A stretch of 64,000 nucleotides of DNA, taken from positions 7,805,200 to 7,869,199 of the forward strand of contig CM055822.1 in the NCBI GenBank assembly GCA_029582265.1, in the 5' to 3' direction. Origin of the DNA: Zoroaster sp. YZ-2022 (lineage: Eukaryota > Echinodermata > Asteroidea > Forcipulatida > Zoroasteridae). The notes under the pieces were generated by a model. The model was not told the origin of the DNA and did no database searches. It was given only the letters and a program-made list of their open reading frames with translations. Positions 1-11,300 of the stretch are shown here, piece after piece (the stretch's first letter is position 1; every line of letters starts with the position of its first letter). The position numbers and the translations under genes were made by a program.

Positions 1-365
1 TAATAATAATAATAATGTGGACTTATATAGTGCACGTATCCACCAAACTGGTGCTCAAGGTGCATTATATTATTACCCCTGCTCATCAGGCTCATAAATC
101 ATTCCTGAAACCATCTCAGCTCCCTGGGGAGTATACAGCTCAATTGCTGCCATTACAGCGCATATAGGGCTAATCAAACACAACAACCAACTCCGCCCTC
201 ACAGGTACCCATTTACCCCTAGTTGGTGAGAAGCAATTATGGTAAAGTGTCTTGCTCAAGGACACAAGCACCATGGTCGCAGTTGGGATTCGAACCCACT
301 TTCTGACGACTCAGCCATCAGAATACAAATCCGATGCACTAAACCGCTCGACCATGGCACTCCAA
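1..365 (-). mobile_element. tRNA-derived SINE, copy S1 (cut by window edge)
   Basis: The SINE reads on the minus strand. Its tRNA-like head is at 280-365, with box A-like TGGTCGAGCGG and box B GGTTCGAATCC. The body contains the phrase TTGAGCAAGACACTT, and an (ATT)n tail ends at position 1. Five more copies share the same body. The head differs from copies S3-S6 between box A and box B. The body phrase resembles the conserved central domain of widespread metazoan SINEs (possibly the Nin-DC type), which I cannot confirm here. The element lies in RPB3 intron 1. Confidence 0.85.
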
Positions 366-491
366 GTAACCAACTTCACACCGGTCGAAAAATTAACCAT
401 CACGCATAATTAAAATCTTTCTAAACAACTGTTTTATGAAGGGTTCACCAGTGTGTAAAAATGCATCACATTCCATAGGGATTTTGGGTAT

Positions 492-1566
492 AATGTCTTA
501 TCCGACCTTCACTTTTTCTCATTAAAACCCTCCTACTTCTGGTGCCTTTTTCATACAAGTTGATCCACCATTTGAAACCATTCGCTTTTGTGGTTTTGAA
601 TGGTGAAATAACTGTGTACAGTATTGATTCCCCAAATGGTTTGGAATGGTAGGTCAGCTAATACAAAACCATGTTTGGATACTTCTAAGTGGTGAATCAA
701 TGGACCCTCTATGCCGGTGACATGAGTAAATGGTTTTGAATGACAGGTCTGCTATACCCTAAAGACCCTAGTGCCATTTTTAAGTGGTAGATCAATTACT
801 TGTACACTGGCCACCATGTGTTAAAACTCCATAGGGTACTGAGATGATGGATAGTCCACTTTATCTACATAATGCAGGTTTTGTTTTTCGGCTATATGTG
901 AAACACACCAAGGTATAATGTATCCACCATTTAAAACCATTTGAATGATAAGCCACTGTGAAGTACATTCACCATTTGAATCCATTCGGCTATGGAAACA
1001 CACCAAGGTGTAGTGTAACCACCATTCAAAACCATTTGAATTGATATGAATGGTAGTAAAGCTTGCTACCAACACTGTTGTGTGTACAAAACCAATGGGC
1101 ATTTTGGTAAGTGGAAATTTTGAATGGTTTCAAATGGTCAAACAGTAGGAGGGTTAAATATAACCAATAAAGTAATCTTACCTACCTAGTAAGGTGGAGA
1201 ACATATGGATGATGATGGACATATACTTCAAATTATTCCAGGATATTTATTTCATGAAAAATCAGGCATTTTTGGTATACGATGACTTCCTCAGTCATGT
1301 CAGTCTGATCTTGTAGGCCTAAACTCCACAATCAACACAGTCATTGTACATGCACAGTGGCAACTTTTATGGGATCCTTCTATTTTCTGAAGGGGAGGAT
1401 TTTTTTAGAAGGGAAATAAAGTCCGAAAACCATCATAAAAGTGGATTTTAAAGATAGTTTTCGCTTTCTGTACCACCAAAAATCGATAGAATAATTTTTT
1501 AAGTGGTTAGTGGTTGCAAAAAAATTCCAAAAAAGCCCTTAAAAAGTGGCGGTTGGATACGACATT
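492..1566. mobile_element. TIR element, copy 1, interrupted by a nested TTAA element
   Basis: The ends are inverted: AATGTCTTATCCGACC at the left and GGTTGGATACGACATT at the right. The same element occurs uninterrupted at 30766-31223 and in part at 18667-19380. The uninterrupted copy reads straight through the point where this one carries 526-1153, so that segment is a later insertion. No transposase reading frame is seen, so it is non-autonomous. Confidence 0.8.
526..1153. mobile_element. TTAA-flanked MITE, terminal class 1 (CCCTCCTAC), interior type B
   Basis: TTAA at 522-525 and 1154-1157 brackets ends CCCTCCTAC and GTAGGAGGG. TTAA target duplication with C-rich ends is characteristic of piggyBac-superfamily insertion. 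The interior is almost entirely copies of ACCATTTGAA and its complement TTCAAATGGT, on both strands. The 93-codon minus-strand frame inside is a by-product of this repetition. Confidence 0.8.
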
Positions 1567-1817
1567 CTTTCCGGGATTTTTCCATCTCTGAACAAACAGC
1601 ACCCTCAGGCATTTATTCACCTCCCTAGCCAAGATTGTGGGTGCAGAGTTTGGCAGGTGCTGATCGAACATGTTTATTGAAGTGACTGTCCTTCGTCAAA
1701 AACAACACAAGGTCAAACATGTCAAAGCCCAAAGGTAATTGGGTTGCAAGTTGTTTGTAAATTAAAGTAGGCCTAGGCCTATTCCGCCTAGACTAGGCGC
1801 CTAGTAGTAGTATATAG
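1567..1817. other. Unassigned intronic sequence
   Basis: This lies between two mobile elements inside RPB3 intron 1. I searched both strands for the expected second RPB3 exon and did not find it. A short palindrome-like stretch rich in CCTAGGC sits at about 1770-1805. Confidence 0.5.
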
Positions 1818-2861
1818 ATGCATGCCAGTCAACTAGCCCCCTGGCAAACTCGCCCCTTACAAACTCGCCCCCTGACAAACTCACCCCTTGCAGGTACAAA
1901 CTCGCCCCCTAACAAACTCGCCCCCTGACAAACCCGCCCCTCGGCAAACTCGCCCCCCGGAAAACTCGCCCCCCGGAAAACTCGCCCCCTGTAATTTTGT
2001 GACGCATCTCACGCTATTGAGACTGGTTTAATATAATTTAACAAAAATAAATATTACAAGCAATAATTCAACAGTTACAACTAAAATAGAATACATAGAA
2101 AACTAGCTAAACAAAACAGTTATGATTTATACGATGTATAGGGCCTACTCTATGTATTATGTATATACTATGAAAAGTTTACAAAGTTATTTTGTTTGAT
2201 TTAATTCTGTATTTTGTATGTAATTACTTATTTATTTTTATTTTTTCTTATTTATTTTACTCAGTATTTTGTTTAGCTAATTTCCTATTTATTCTATTAA
2301 TTGTAACTGTAAATTAATTTTTTCTTGTAATATTTGTTTTTGTTAAATAAAATGTCAATTGAAATGATGTTTGATTTACTCTCTTCAGTCTATCACTAGC
2401 GCCAAGATGAAATAATTTACCACAGAGTTTTTTAAGACTTAAAATTAATAATTATATCCCCATACATCCTGCCTTTATTATAACATCGAGGAAGGAATCT
2501 GTTTTCCTTCCTCCATGATTATATTATAATAATGTTTTATTTACTCTTTTATATGAACACAGTCTCAATAGTGTAAGATGCGTCAAAAAATTACAGGGGG
2601 CGAGTTTGTCGGGGGGGCGAGTTTGTCGGGTGGCGAGTTTGTCGGGGGGCGAGTTTGTCGGGGGGGCGAGTTTGCCGAGGGGCGTGTTTGTCAGGGGGGG
2701 GCGACTTTGTGAGGGGTGAGTTTGTTAGGGGGCGAGTTTGTCAGGGGGCGAGTTTGTAAGGGGCGAGTTTGTAAGGGGCGAGTTTGCCAGGGGGCGAGTT
2801 TGTCAGGGGGCGAGTTTGTAAGGGGCGAGTTTGCCAGGGGGCGAGTTGACTGGCATCCATG
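1818..2861. mobile_element. Foldback element with GC-rich tandem-repeat arms
   Basis: The outer ends are inverted (GCCAGTCAACT at about 1823, AGTTGACTGGC at about 2845). The left arm to about 1990 and the right arm from about 2596 are arrays of a roughly 15-18 bp unit based on ACAAACTCGCCCC, in opposite orientation. Inside these, AT-rich segments (about 2030-2115 and 2268-2350) are also inverted copies. About 180 bp near 2360-2545 is unpaired. ATATAG flanks both sides (1812-1817, 2862-2867) and may be part of a target duplication. The architecture matches sea urchin TU/foldback elements. It lies in RPB3 intron 1. Confidence 0.8.
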
Positions 2862-2884
2862 ATATAGACTATCAACGTTATTCG

Positions 2885-2920
2885 TCATGACTCATGTTCG
2901 TCATGTTCGTCATGTTCGTA
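2885..2920. repeat. Short tandem repeat, TTCGTCATG-like 9-mer
   Basis: Several imperfect copies of ATGTTCGTC lie just inside intron 1 of the RPB3 gene, within 50 bp of its splice donor. Confidence 0.7.
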
Positions 2921-2931
2921 GTCGTACATAC

Positions 2932-3017
2932 CTCAAATCGGTGTCTTCGATCACAAATTTGACGTTGTCTTCTTTCAATTCCGTAATAGTAATGGTTGGC
3001 TGATTAGCGTATGGCAT
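2932..3017 (-). CDS. POLR2C: RNA polymerase II subunit RPB3, first coding exon (gene runs off left edge)
   Basis: On the minus strand the exon starts with ATG at 3017 and encodes 28 residues beginning [19 protein letters not shown] and ending FVIEDTDL. This matches the highly conserved N-terminus of metazoan RPB3, the alpha-like Pol II subunit that pairs with RPB11 to nucleate assembly of the core enzyme in the nucleus. It ends with AG before a GTATGT donor, leaving phase 2. The next exon should encode the conserved VANSxRRV segment; it is not seen between 1 and 2931, so it probably lies outside the window. The gene is divergent from RPRD1, with the giant foldback between them. Identity is firm from sequence alone, though only about a tenth of the protein is visible. 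Confidence 0.93.
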
Positions 3018-3177
3018 TGTGAAGAGCTTTACTAAACTAAAACACTTTAAATCTTAGAAGAAATCATAACATAACGACCCTTCCTCTGTGTTTACTTGCC
3101 AGACGTTAACACAGTATAACATAAACATAGTTGATTGTTTATGCGAAATGCCATGCGTCAACGAACGTCTTAAAACT
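3018..3177 (-). promoter_or_regulatory. 5' flank / promoter-side remnant of RPB3
   Basis: About 150 bp separate the RPB3 start codon from the left end of the giant foldback. No TATA box is evident. This is probably 5' UTR plus half of an ancestral bidirectional promoter whose other half is at 14256-14577. The role is inferred from position only. Confidence 0.45.
3170..3177. repeat. Left 8-bp target-site duplication of giant foldback
   Basis: TTAAAACT here matches TTAAAACC at 14249-14256 in 7 of 8 positions. Each abuts an inverted end beginning ACCAGGCTGAAGTC. Confidence 0.7.
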
Positions 3178-3299
3178 ACCAGGCTGAAGTCAGCACCGAA
3201 TTTGGTGCTAGCACGAAATTTGGTGCTGGCACCGAATTTCAAATACCGCAAAAGACCGTCAATATACGTCATTGAGTGTAAACGTACAGTACCATAGTA

Positions 3300-6060
3300 A
3301 AATACACAATGATAATTCGCACAATTTTGACGAGAAGTGTTCCATCGTAAAATAGCAAAATTCTATTTTTTTTCTTCATAGATGTGTTCATCACATCTCT
3401 AGCTATAATATATTAGCGCCCCCAATTAATCGATCTACTAATTAGCCCAGCCTAATTAATTAAAATTACATACAATTATTCAAGTGGGATCTCCATATGT
3501 ACAACGTACAAACGGGATGCATATATTTGACGAGAAGTGTTCCATCGTAAAATAGCAAAATTGAAATGTTTTTCTTCATAGATGTGTTCACCACATCTCT
3601 AGCTATAATCTATTAGCGCCCCCAATTAATCGATCCACTAATTAGCACAGCCTAATTAATTAAAATTACATACAATTATCCGATAGGGATCTCCATATGT
3701 ACAATATACAAACGGGATGCCTATCTTTGACGAGAAGTGTTCCATCGTAAAATAGCAAAATTGTAATTTTTTCTTCATAGATGTGTTCATCACATCTCTA
3801 GCTATAATCTATTAGCGCCCCCAATTAATCGATCCACTAATTAGCACAGCCTAATTAATTAAAATTACATACAATTATCCGATAGGGATCTCCATATGTA
3901 CAATATACAAACGGGATGCCTATATTTGACGAGAAGTGTTCCATCGTAAAATAGTAAAATTGTAATTTTTTTCTTCATAGATGTGTTCATCACATCTCTA
4001 GCTATAATCTATTAGCGCCCCCAATTAATCGATCCACTAATTAGCCCAGCCTAATTAATTAAAATGACATACAATTATTCAAGTGGGATCTCCATATGTA
4101 CAACGTACAAACGGGATGCCCATATCTTTGACGAGAAGTGTTCCATCGTAAAATAGCAAAATTGTAATTTTTTTCTTCATAGATGTCTTCATCACATCTC
4201 TAGCTATAATCTATTAGCGCCCCCAATTAATCGATTCACTAATTAGCCCAGCCTAATTAATTAAAATTACATACAATTATTCAAGTGGGATCTCCATATG
4301 TACAACGTACAAACGGGATGCATATCTTTGACGAGAAGTGTTCCATCGTAAAATAGCAAAATTGAAATTTTTTTCTTCATAGATGTGTTCATCACATCTC
4401 TAGCTATAATGTATTAGCGCCCCCAATTAATCGATCCACTAATGAGCCCAGCCCAACTAATTAAAATTACATACAATTATCCGATAGGGATCTCCATATG
4501 TACAATTTACAAACGGGATGCCTATCTTTCACGAGAAGTGTTCCATCGTAAAATGGTAAAATTGCAACTTTTTTCTTCATAGATGTGTTCATCACATCTG
4601 TAGCTATAATGTATTAGCGCCCCCAATTAATCGAATTATTAAGTAGCCCCGACCGACTAATAAAAAAATGCATACAATTATCCAATCGGGATAGCCGTCA
4701 CCGAGATGATGCATTTGCTATGCATTTCCATCAATTGACTAAAGTTGACGCTCATTGGGTGTAAGTGAAATTTGATGCCATGCGAAATTAGATGCTAGCA
4801 CCAAATTCCAATCACAGCCAAAGGGCGCAATATCCGTCAATAAGTGCAAACGTAGAGTATCATAGTAAAATACACAATGATGATTCGCACAATTTTGACG
4901 AGAAGTGTTCCATCGTAAAATTGCAAAATTGTATTTTTTTTCTTCATAGATGTGTTCATCACATCTCTAGCTATAATCTATTAGCGCCCCCAATTAATCG
5001 AATTATTAATTAGCCCAGCCCGACTGATTGAAAAATGCGTACAATTATCCAATCGGCATATGCATATGTATAATGTACAAACGGGATGCCTATCTTTGAC
5101 GATAAGTGTTCCATCGTAAAATAGCAAAATTGTATTTTTTTTCTTCACAGATGTGTTCATCACATCTCTAGCTATAATATATTAGCGCCCCCAATTAATC
5201 GATCCACTAATTAGCCCAGCCTAATTAATTAAAATTACATACAATTATTCAAGTGGGATCTCCATATGTACAATGTACGAACGGGATGCCTATCTTTGAC
5301 GAGAAGTGTTCCATCGTAAAATGGCAAAATTGTAACTTTTTTCTTCATAGATGTGTTTATCACATCTCTAGCTGTAATCTATTAACGCCCCCAATTAATC
5401 GATCCACTAATTAGCCCAGCCTAATTAATTAAAATTACATACAATTATCCGATAGGGATCTCCATATGTACAATATACAAACGGGATGCCTATCTTTGAC
5501 GAGAAGTGTTCCATCGTAAAATAGCAAAATTGTAATTGTTTTCTTCATAGATGTGTTCATCACATCTCTAGCTATAATATATTAGCGCCCCCAATTAATC
5601 GATCCACTAATTAGCCCAGCCTAATTAATTAAAATTACATACAATTATTCAAGTGGGATCTCCATATGTATAATGTACAAACAGCATACCTATCTTTGAC
5701 CGGAAGTGTTCCATCGTAAAATAGCAAAATTTTAATATTTTTCTTCATAGATGTGTTCATCACATATCTGGCTATAATCTGTTTGTGCCCTGAATTAATC
5801 AATCCACTAATGAGTCTAGCCCAGCTATTTAAAAATGCATACCATTATCCGATCGGGATCTCCATTATGTACAATGTACGAACGGCATAATTATCTTTGA
5901 CGGGAAGTGTTCCATCGTAAAATAGCAAAATTTAAATTTGTTTCTGCGCAGATGTGTTATAATCTATTTGCGCCCCCAATTAATCGATCCACTAATAAGC
6001 CCAGCCCAACTAATAAAAATAATAGGCCCTACAATTATCCAAGCGTGATATCCATATGTA
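3300..6060 (+). repeat. Satellite array, left arm (about 14 x 200 bp)
   Basis: The phrase GTGTTCCATCGTAAAAT recurs near 3335, 3535, 3735, 3935, 4135, 4335, 4535, 4905, 5105, 5305, 5505, 5705 and 5905. Each unit carries a perfect hairpin AGATGTG-loop-CACATCT and the block AGCGCCCCCAATTAATCGAT. Units near the centre (5700-6060) are the most diverged. Confidence 0.92.
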
Positions 6061-7533
6061 CAATGTTCTAACGATCGGGATCTCCATATAATTATAATGT
6101 ACGAATGGCGGGCATATCACGGCATTTTTGTAACGGTTTAATTCTTGTTTAACTCTTCAACATAAACGGTTGTTGAAATGCATCGAGGTTTAGTCAGAAT
6201 GTTTAACCCATTTTGATGTGCCAAGCAATTTGTTCAAATTGAAAAGAAAAGTATAAGTTACTGTTAAAAATATACATGAAATTAAGTTCAGGATAACGGG
6301 CGAAGGTGGGTACTTCATTGGAGTAGGGGAATTTGCCTGCAAGCAACAAAACCAATTGCAACTTCGTGTGCTGTCAGGGGACGCGGTAAGTATTTAACAA
6401 TTGACAATTTGCAAAGCGTGGAGTACATACGTAGCCTTTGTGTATCTCCCGTTTTATAACATTTTATTCGAAATAAATGAACAATTATTCGAATTAAACA
6501 TTTGAAATGTTATTTGTTGACCATCACTAACAATTACCCCCACAATATTATACCAAGCACTGTATTTATTATTCTTCTGTCATCTAGTAATATAAGTAGT
6601 TTAAATGCACATCTTATATGGTTGAAATGGTTTTCAAAGGTTGATAAGGGATTGTACCTTAATTATGGGTTTAAATAACTTGGCTCCTTGGCTAGAAGTT
6701 GTGTTGATTCTTTTTTGTTTCTTTTTTTTCCGCCGCAATATGGTTTGAGCAACTGTGTTGCGCCCTCTAACGGCGGTTCATAGTATAAGATATCAAGACT
6801 AGGCCAAAAATATTATCACCATCGACAGCGGTCATTCGAGAAGCACATAACTCCGAATATAGCGCCCGTAATATTTATATGAAATATGGTCATGGTAAGT
6901 GAAATGTTTGTTGTATCCGCATGAAATGTATCAATTAAATTTATCAATTACTTAGTTAAAAATATATCAATACATGCCCCACGGCCAAAAGCGACAGGAC
7001 TTTCTTTTTTGGTATAGTACGCTCCGAGCAGGAAGAAACAATTATTATGTGCCGGTAGCTCAGCGAAATTGAATGTCCCCAAATATTGTGGGAGGGTGAC
7101 GGTAATTAAATTATAACTTGACTGATGAAGACACGAAATTCTTTATTTGTATTTCGTTTTTCTGCTTAGGTACCTGTGTTTGTCGTTGTTTTGTTAGGGG
7201 CATGTATCATGAATCATTTTAGCCAAATCACTTTGTAGCTGTCTCCTGTCCTGCCTGTGCATTTGTTTTTCTTTCAAAATGCTAATCATACTTTTGTCCT
7301 TCCATTGTGTGTTTTTGTGGATTTTACTTTTTGGGGGAGCTCGCATTGTATTTGTAAAAAAAAAGATCTTTCTCCGCTTTGTACACTGTCTGTCTGTCTC
7401 TGCTATAGGTCCCCAAATTGTGTCCCTGCTATAGGTCCCCGAATCTTCAAAAGAAAATGATCCTATTCAGAAGTCTATTATTTACAGATTAATGATTTTT
7501 AGTATCATGATATTCTGACTGATACATTATGCT
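6061..7533. other. Central non-repetitive part of giant foldback
   Basis: AT-rich sequence with no recognisable gene on either strand. The block CGCCCTCTAACGGCGG at about 6762 stands out from its surroundings but has no assignable role. Confidence 0.5.
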
Positions 7534-8310
7534 TTGCAGGGTTCTGTGAAGGTAAAGAGGCATGGCATCACTGCAGAATGTCTCATATCTCACGACAATA
7601 TACTCAACAAATGTCTAAAAAGAGCCGCACGGATAATCCTTAAATGCACCTCCCTCACCCCCTCAGCTGATATGTTTTCCAGACTAAATTGGATTCCTTT
7701 TTCTGAAAGAGTTAAGTCCAAAAAGGCTATCCTTGTTTTAAAAAGCCTTAACAAGATGACTCCTTTGTACATGACAAATCTTTTCACACCACTTACAGTG
7801 ACTCGTGAAACACGACAAACGACCCAAATGGCACTGAAAGTTCCTTTCGCCAAAAAAGAATGCTACGCGAAGAGTTTCGCTGTGAGTGGCACCAGTATAT
7901 GGAATAATCTGCCTGAACAATTAAGAACCATGAACTCCTTAGGTACATTTAAATCGGAGCTACGTAAAGACATCCATCAGTAATATTTCTGCCATTTACG
8001 CTGATCTGCGGAGTTACAAACTTGGTTGCCACAATACTTTGGAGCCGGATGGGAATTTCCCCTTGTTTTTCCCCAAAAAGTTTTTTTCGCGGGTTTTTCG
8101 CCCATCCCGTAAATCAGCTTATATACTGGAGAGTTGGAAAGTTATCCGTAAATAGATCTATTTGTGTAAATATTCTTGTATTTGTTTAAATATGTTGTAT
8201 GTGTGTGTAAATATCCAATTTTAACTAATAAAATGCAGGGCCCCAATGGAAAGCAGTTTTAAACTGTTTGGGCACACCCTGGGTAAAGAAATGTAATAAA
8301 TAAAACACTT
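7534..8310 (+). pseudogene. Truncated non-LTR retrotransposon (LINE) 3' end
   Basis: A 149-codon open frame at 7534-7983 encodes the C-terminal end typical of LINE ORF2 proteins downstream of the reverse transcriptase: CLKRAARIILKCTSLTP, then a W-x-P-F-x-x-R-V element, then a SGTSIWNNLPEQLR motif and a final TFKSELRK. The conserved polymerase motifs are absent, so this is a 5'-truncated copy. A 3' UTR follows to about 8310 and ends in ATAAATAAAA-like sequence. It lies at the centre of the giant foldback, where it may be either a late insertion or captured sequence. Confidence 0.8.
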
Positions 8311-11300
8311 TCCATCAAAGATAGGCATCCAGTTTGTACATTGTACATATAGAAATCCCGATTGAATAATTGTATGTAAATTTAATTAATTAGGCTGAGC
8401 TAATTAGTGGATCGATTAATTGGGGGCGCTAATAGATTATAGTTAGATATGTGATAAACACATATATGAAGAAAAATATTAAAATTTTGCTATTTTACGA
8501 TGGAACACTTCTCGTCAAAATTGTGTGAATCATCATTGTGTATTTTACTATGATACTCTACATTTGCACTTATTGACGGATATTGCGCCCTTTGGCTGTG
8601 ATTGGAATTTGGTGCTAGCATCAAATTTCGCGTGTCATCAAATTTCATTTACACCCAATGAGCGTCAACTTTAGTCAATTGATGGAAACACAGTAAATGC
8701 ATCATCTCGGTGACGGCTATCCCGATTGGATAATTGTATGCATTTTTTATTAGTCGGGCGGGGCTAATTAGTGAATCAATTAATTGGGGGCGCTAATAGA
8801 TTATAGGTAGATATGTGATGAACACATCTATGAAGACAAAAATTGCAATTTTGCTATTTTACGATGGAACACTTCTCGTCAAAGATAAGCATCCCGTTTG
8901 TACATTGTACATATGGAGATCCCACTTGAATAATTGTATGTAATTTTAATTAATTAGGCTGGGCTAATTAGTGAATCGATTAATTGGGGGCGCTGATAGA
9001 TTATAGCTAGATATGTGATGAACACATCTATGAAGAAAACAACTAGAATTTTGCTATTTTACGATGGAACACTTCTCGTCAAAGATATGCATCCCGTTTG
9101 TACGTTGTACATATGGAGATCCCACTTGAATAATTGTATGTAATTTTAATTAATTAGGCTGGGCCAATTAGTGGATCGATTAATTGGGGGCGCTAATAGA
9201 TTATAGCTAGAGATGTGATAAACACATCTTTGAAGACAAAAATTACAATTTTGATATTTTACGATGGAACACTTCTCGTCAAAGATAGGCATCCCGTTTG
9301 TATATTGTACATATGGAGATCCCTATCGGATAATTGTATGTAATTTTAATTAATTAGGCTGGGCTAATTAGTGGATCGATTAATTGGGGGCGCTAATAGA
9401 TTATAGCTAGAGATGTGATGAACACATCTATGAAGAAAAAAATTACAATTTTGCTATTTTACGATGGAACACTTCTCGTCAAAGATATAGGCATCCCGTT
9501 TGTACGTTGTACATATGGAGATCCCACTTGAATAATTGTATGTAAATTTAATTAATTAGGCTGGGCCAATTAGTGGATCGATTAATTGGGGGCGCTAATA
9601 GATTATAGCTAGAGATGTGATGAACACATCTATGAAGAAAAAAATTACAATTTTGCTATTTTACGATGGAACACTTCTCGTCAAAGATAGGCATCCCGTT
9701 TGTACATTATACATATGCATATGCCGATTGGATAATTGTACGCATTTTTCAATCAGTCGGGCTGGGCTAATTAATAATTCGATTAATTGGGGGCGCTAAT
9801 AGATTATAGCTAGAGATGTGATGAACACATCTATGAAGAAAAAAATTACAATTTTGCTATTTTACGATGGAACACTTCTCGTCAAAGATAGGCATCCCGT
9901 TTGTATATTGTACATATGGAGATCCCTATCGGATAATTGTATGTAATTTTAATTAATTAGGCTGGGCCAATTAGTGGATCGATTAATTGGGGGCGCTAAT
10001 AGATTATAGCTAGAGATGTGATGAACACATCTATGAAGAAAAAAATTACAATTTTGCTATTTTACGATGGAACACTTCTCGTCAAAGATAGGCATCCCGT
10101 TTGTACATTATACATATGCATATGCCGATTGGATAATTGTATGTAATTTTAATTAATTAGGCTGGGCTAATTAGTGGATCGATTAATTGGGGGCGCTAAT
10201 AGATTATAGCTAGAGATGTGATGAACACATCTATGAAGAAAAAAATTACAATTTTGCTATTTTACGATGGAACACTTCTCGTCAAAGATATAGGCATCCC
10301 GTTTGTACGTTGTACATATGGAGATCCCACTTGAATAATTGTATGTAATTTTAATTAATTAGGCTGGGCTAATTAGTGGATCGATTAATTGGGGGCGCTA
10401 ATAGATTATAGCTAGAGATGTGATGAACACATCTATGAAGAAAAAAATTACAATTTTGCTATTTTACGATGGAACACTTCTCGTCAAAGATATAGGCATC
10501 CCGTTTGTACGTTGTACATATGGAGATCCCACTTGAATAATTGTATGTAATTTTAATTAATTAGGCTGGGCTAATTAGTGGATCGATTAATTGGGGGCGC
10601 TAATAGATTATAGCTAGAGATGTGATGAACACATCTATGAAGAAAAAAATTACAATTTTGCTATTTTACGATGGAACACTTCTCGTCAAAGATATGCATC
10701 CCGTTTGTACGTTGTACATATGGAGATCCCACTTGAATAATTGTATGTAATTTTAATTAATTAGGCTGGGCCAATTAGTGGATCGATTAATTGGGGGCGC
10801 TAATAGATTATAGCTAGAGATGTGATAAACACATCTTTGAAGACAAAAATTACAATTTTGATATTTTACGATGGAACACTTCTCGTCAAAGATAGGCATC
10901 CCGTTTGTATATTGTACATATGGAGATCCCTATCGGATAATTGTATGTAATTTTAATTAATTAGGCTGGGCTAATTAGTGGATCGATTAATTGGGGGCGC
11001 TAATAGATTATAGCTAGAGATGTGATGAACACATCTATGAAGAAAAAAATTACAATTTTGCTATTTTACGATGGAACACTTCTCGTCAAAGATATAGGCA
11101 TCCCGTTTGTACGTTGTACATATGGAGATCCCACTTGAATAATTGTATGTAATTTTAATTAATTAGGCTGGGCTAATTAGTGGATCGATTAATTGGGGCG
11201 CTAATAGATTATAGCTAGAGATGTGATGAACACATCTATGAAGAAAAAAATTACAATTTTGCTATTTTACGATGGAACACTTCTCGTCAAAGATATAGGC

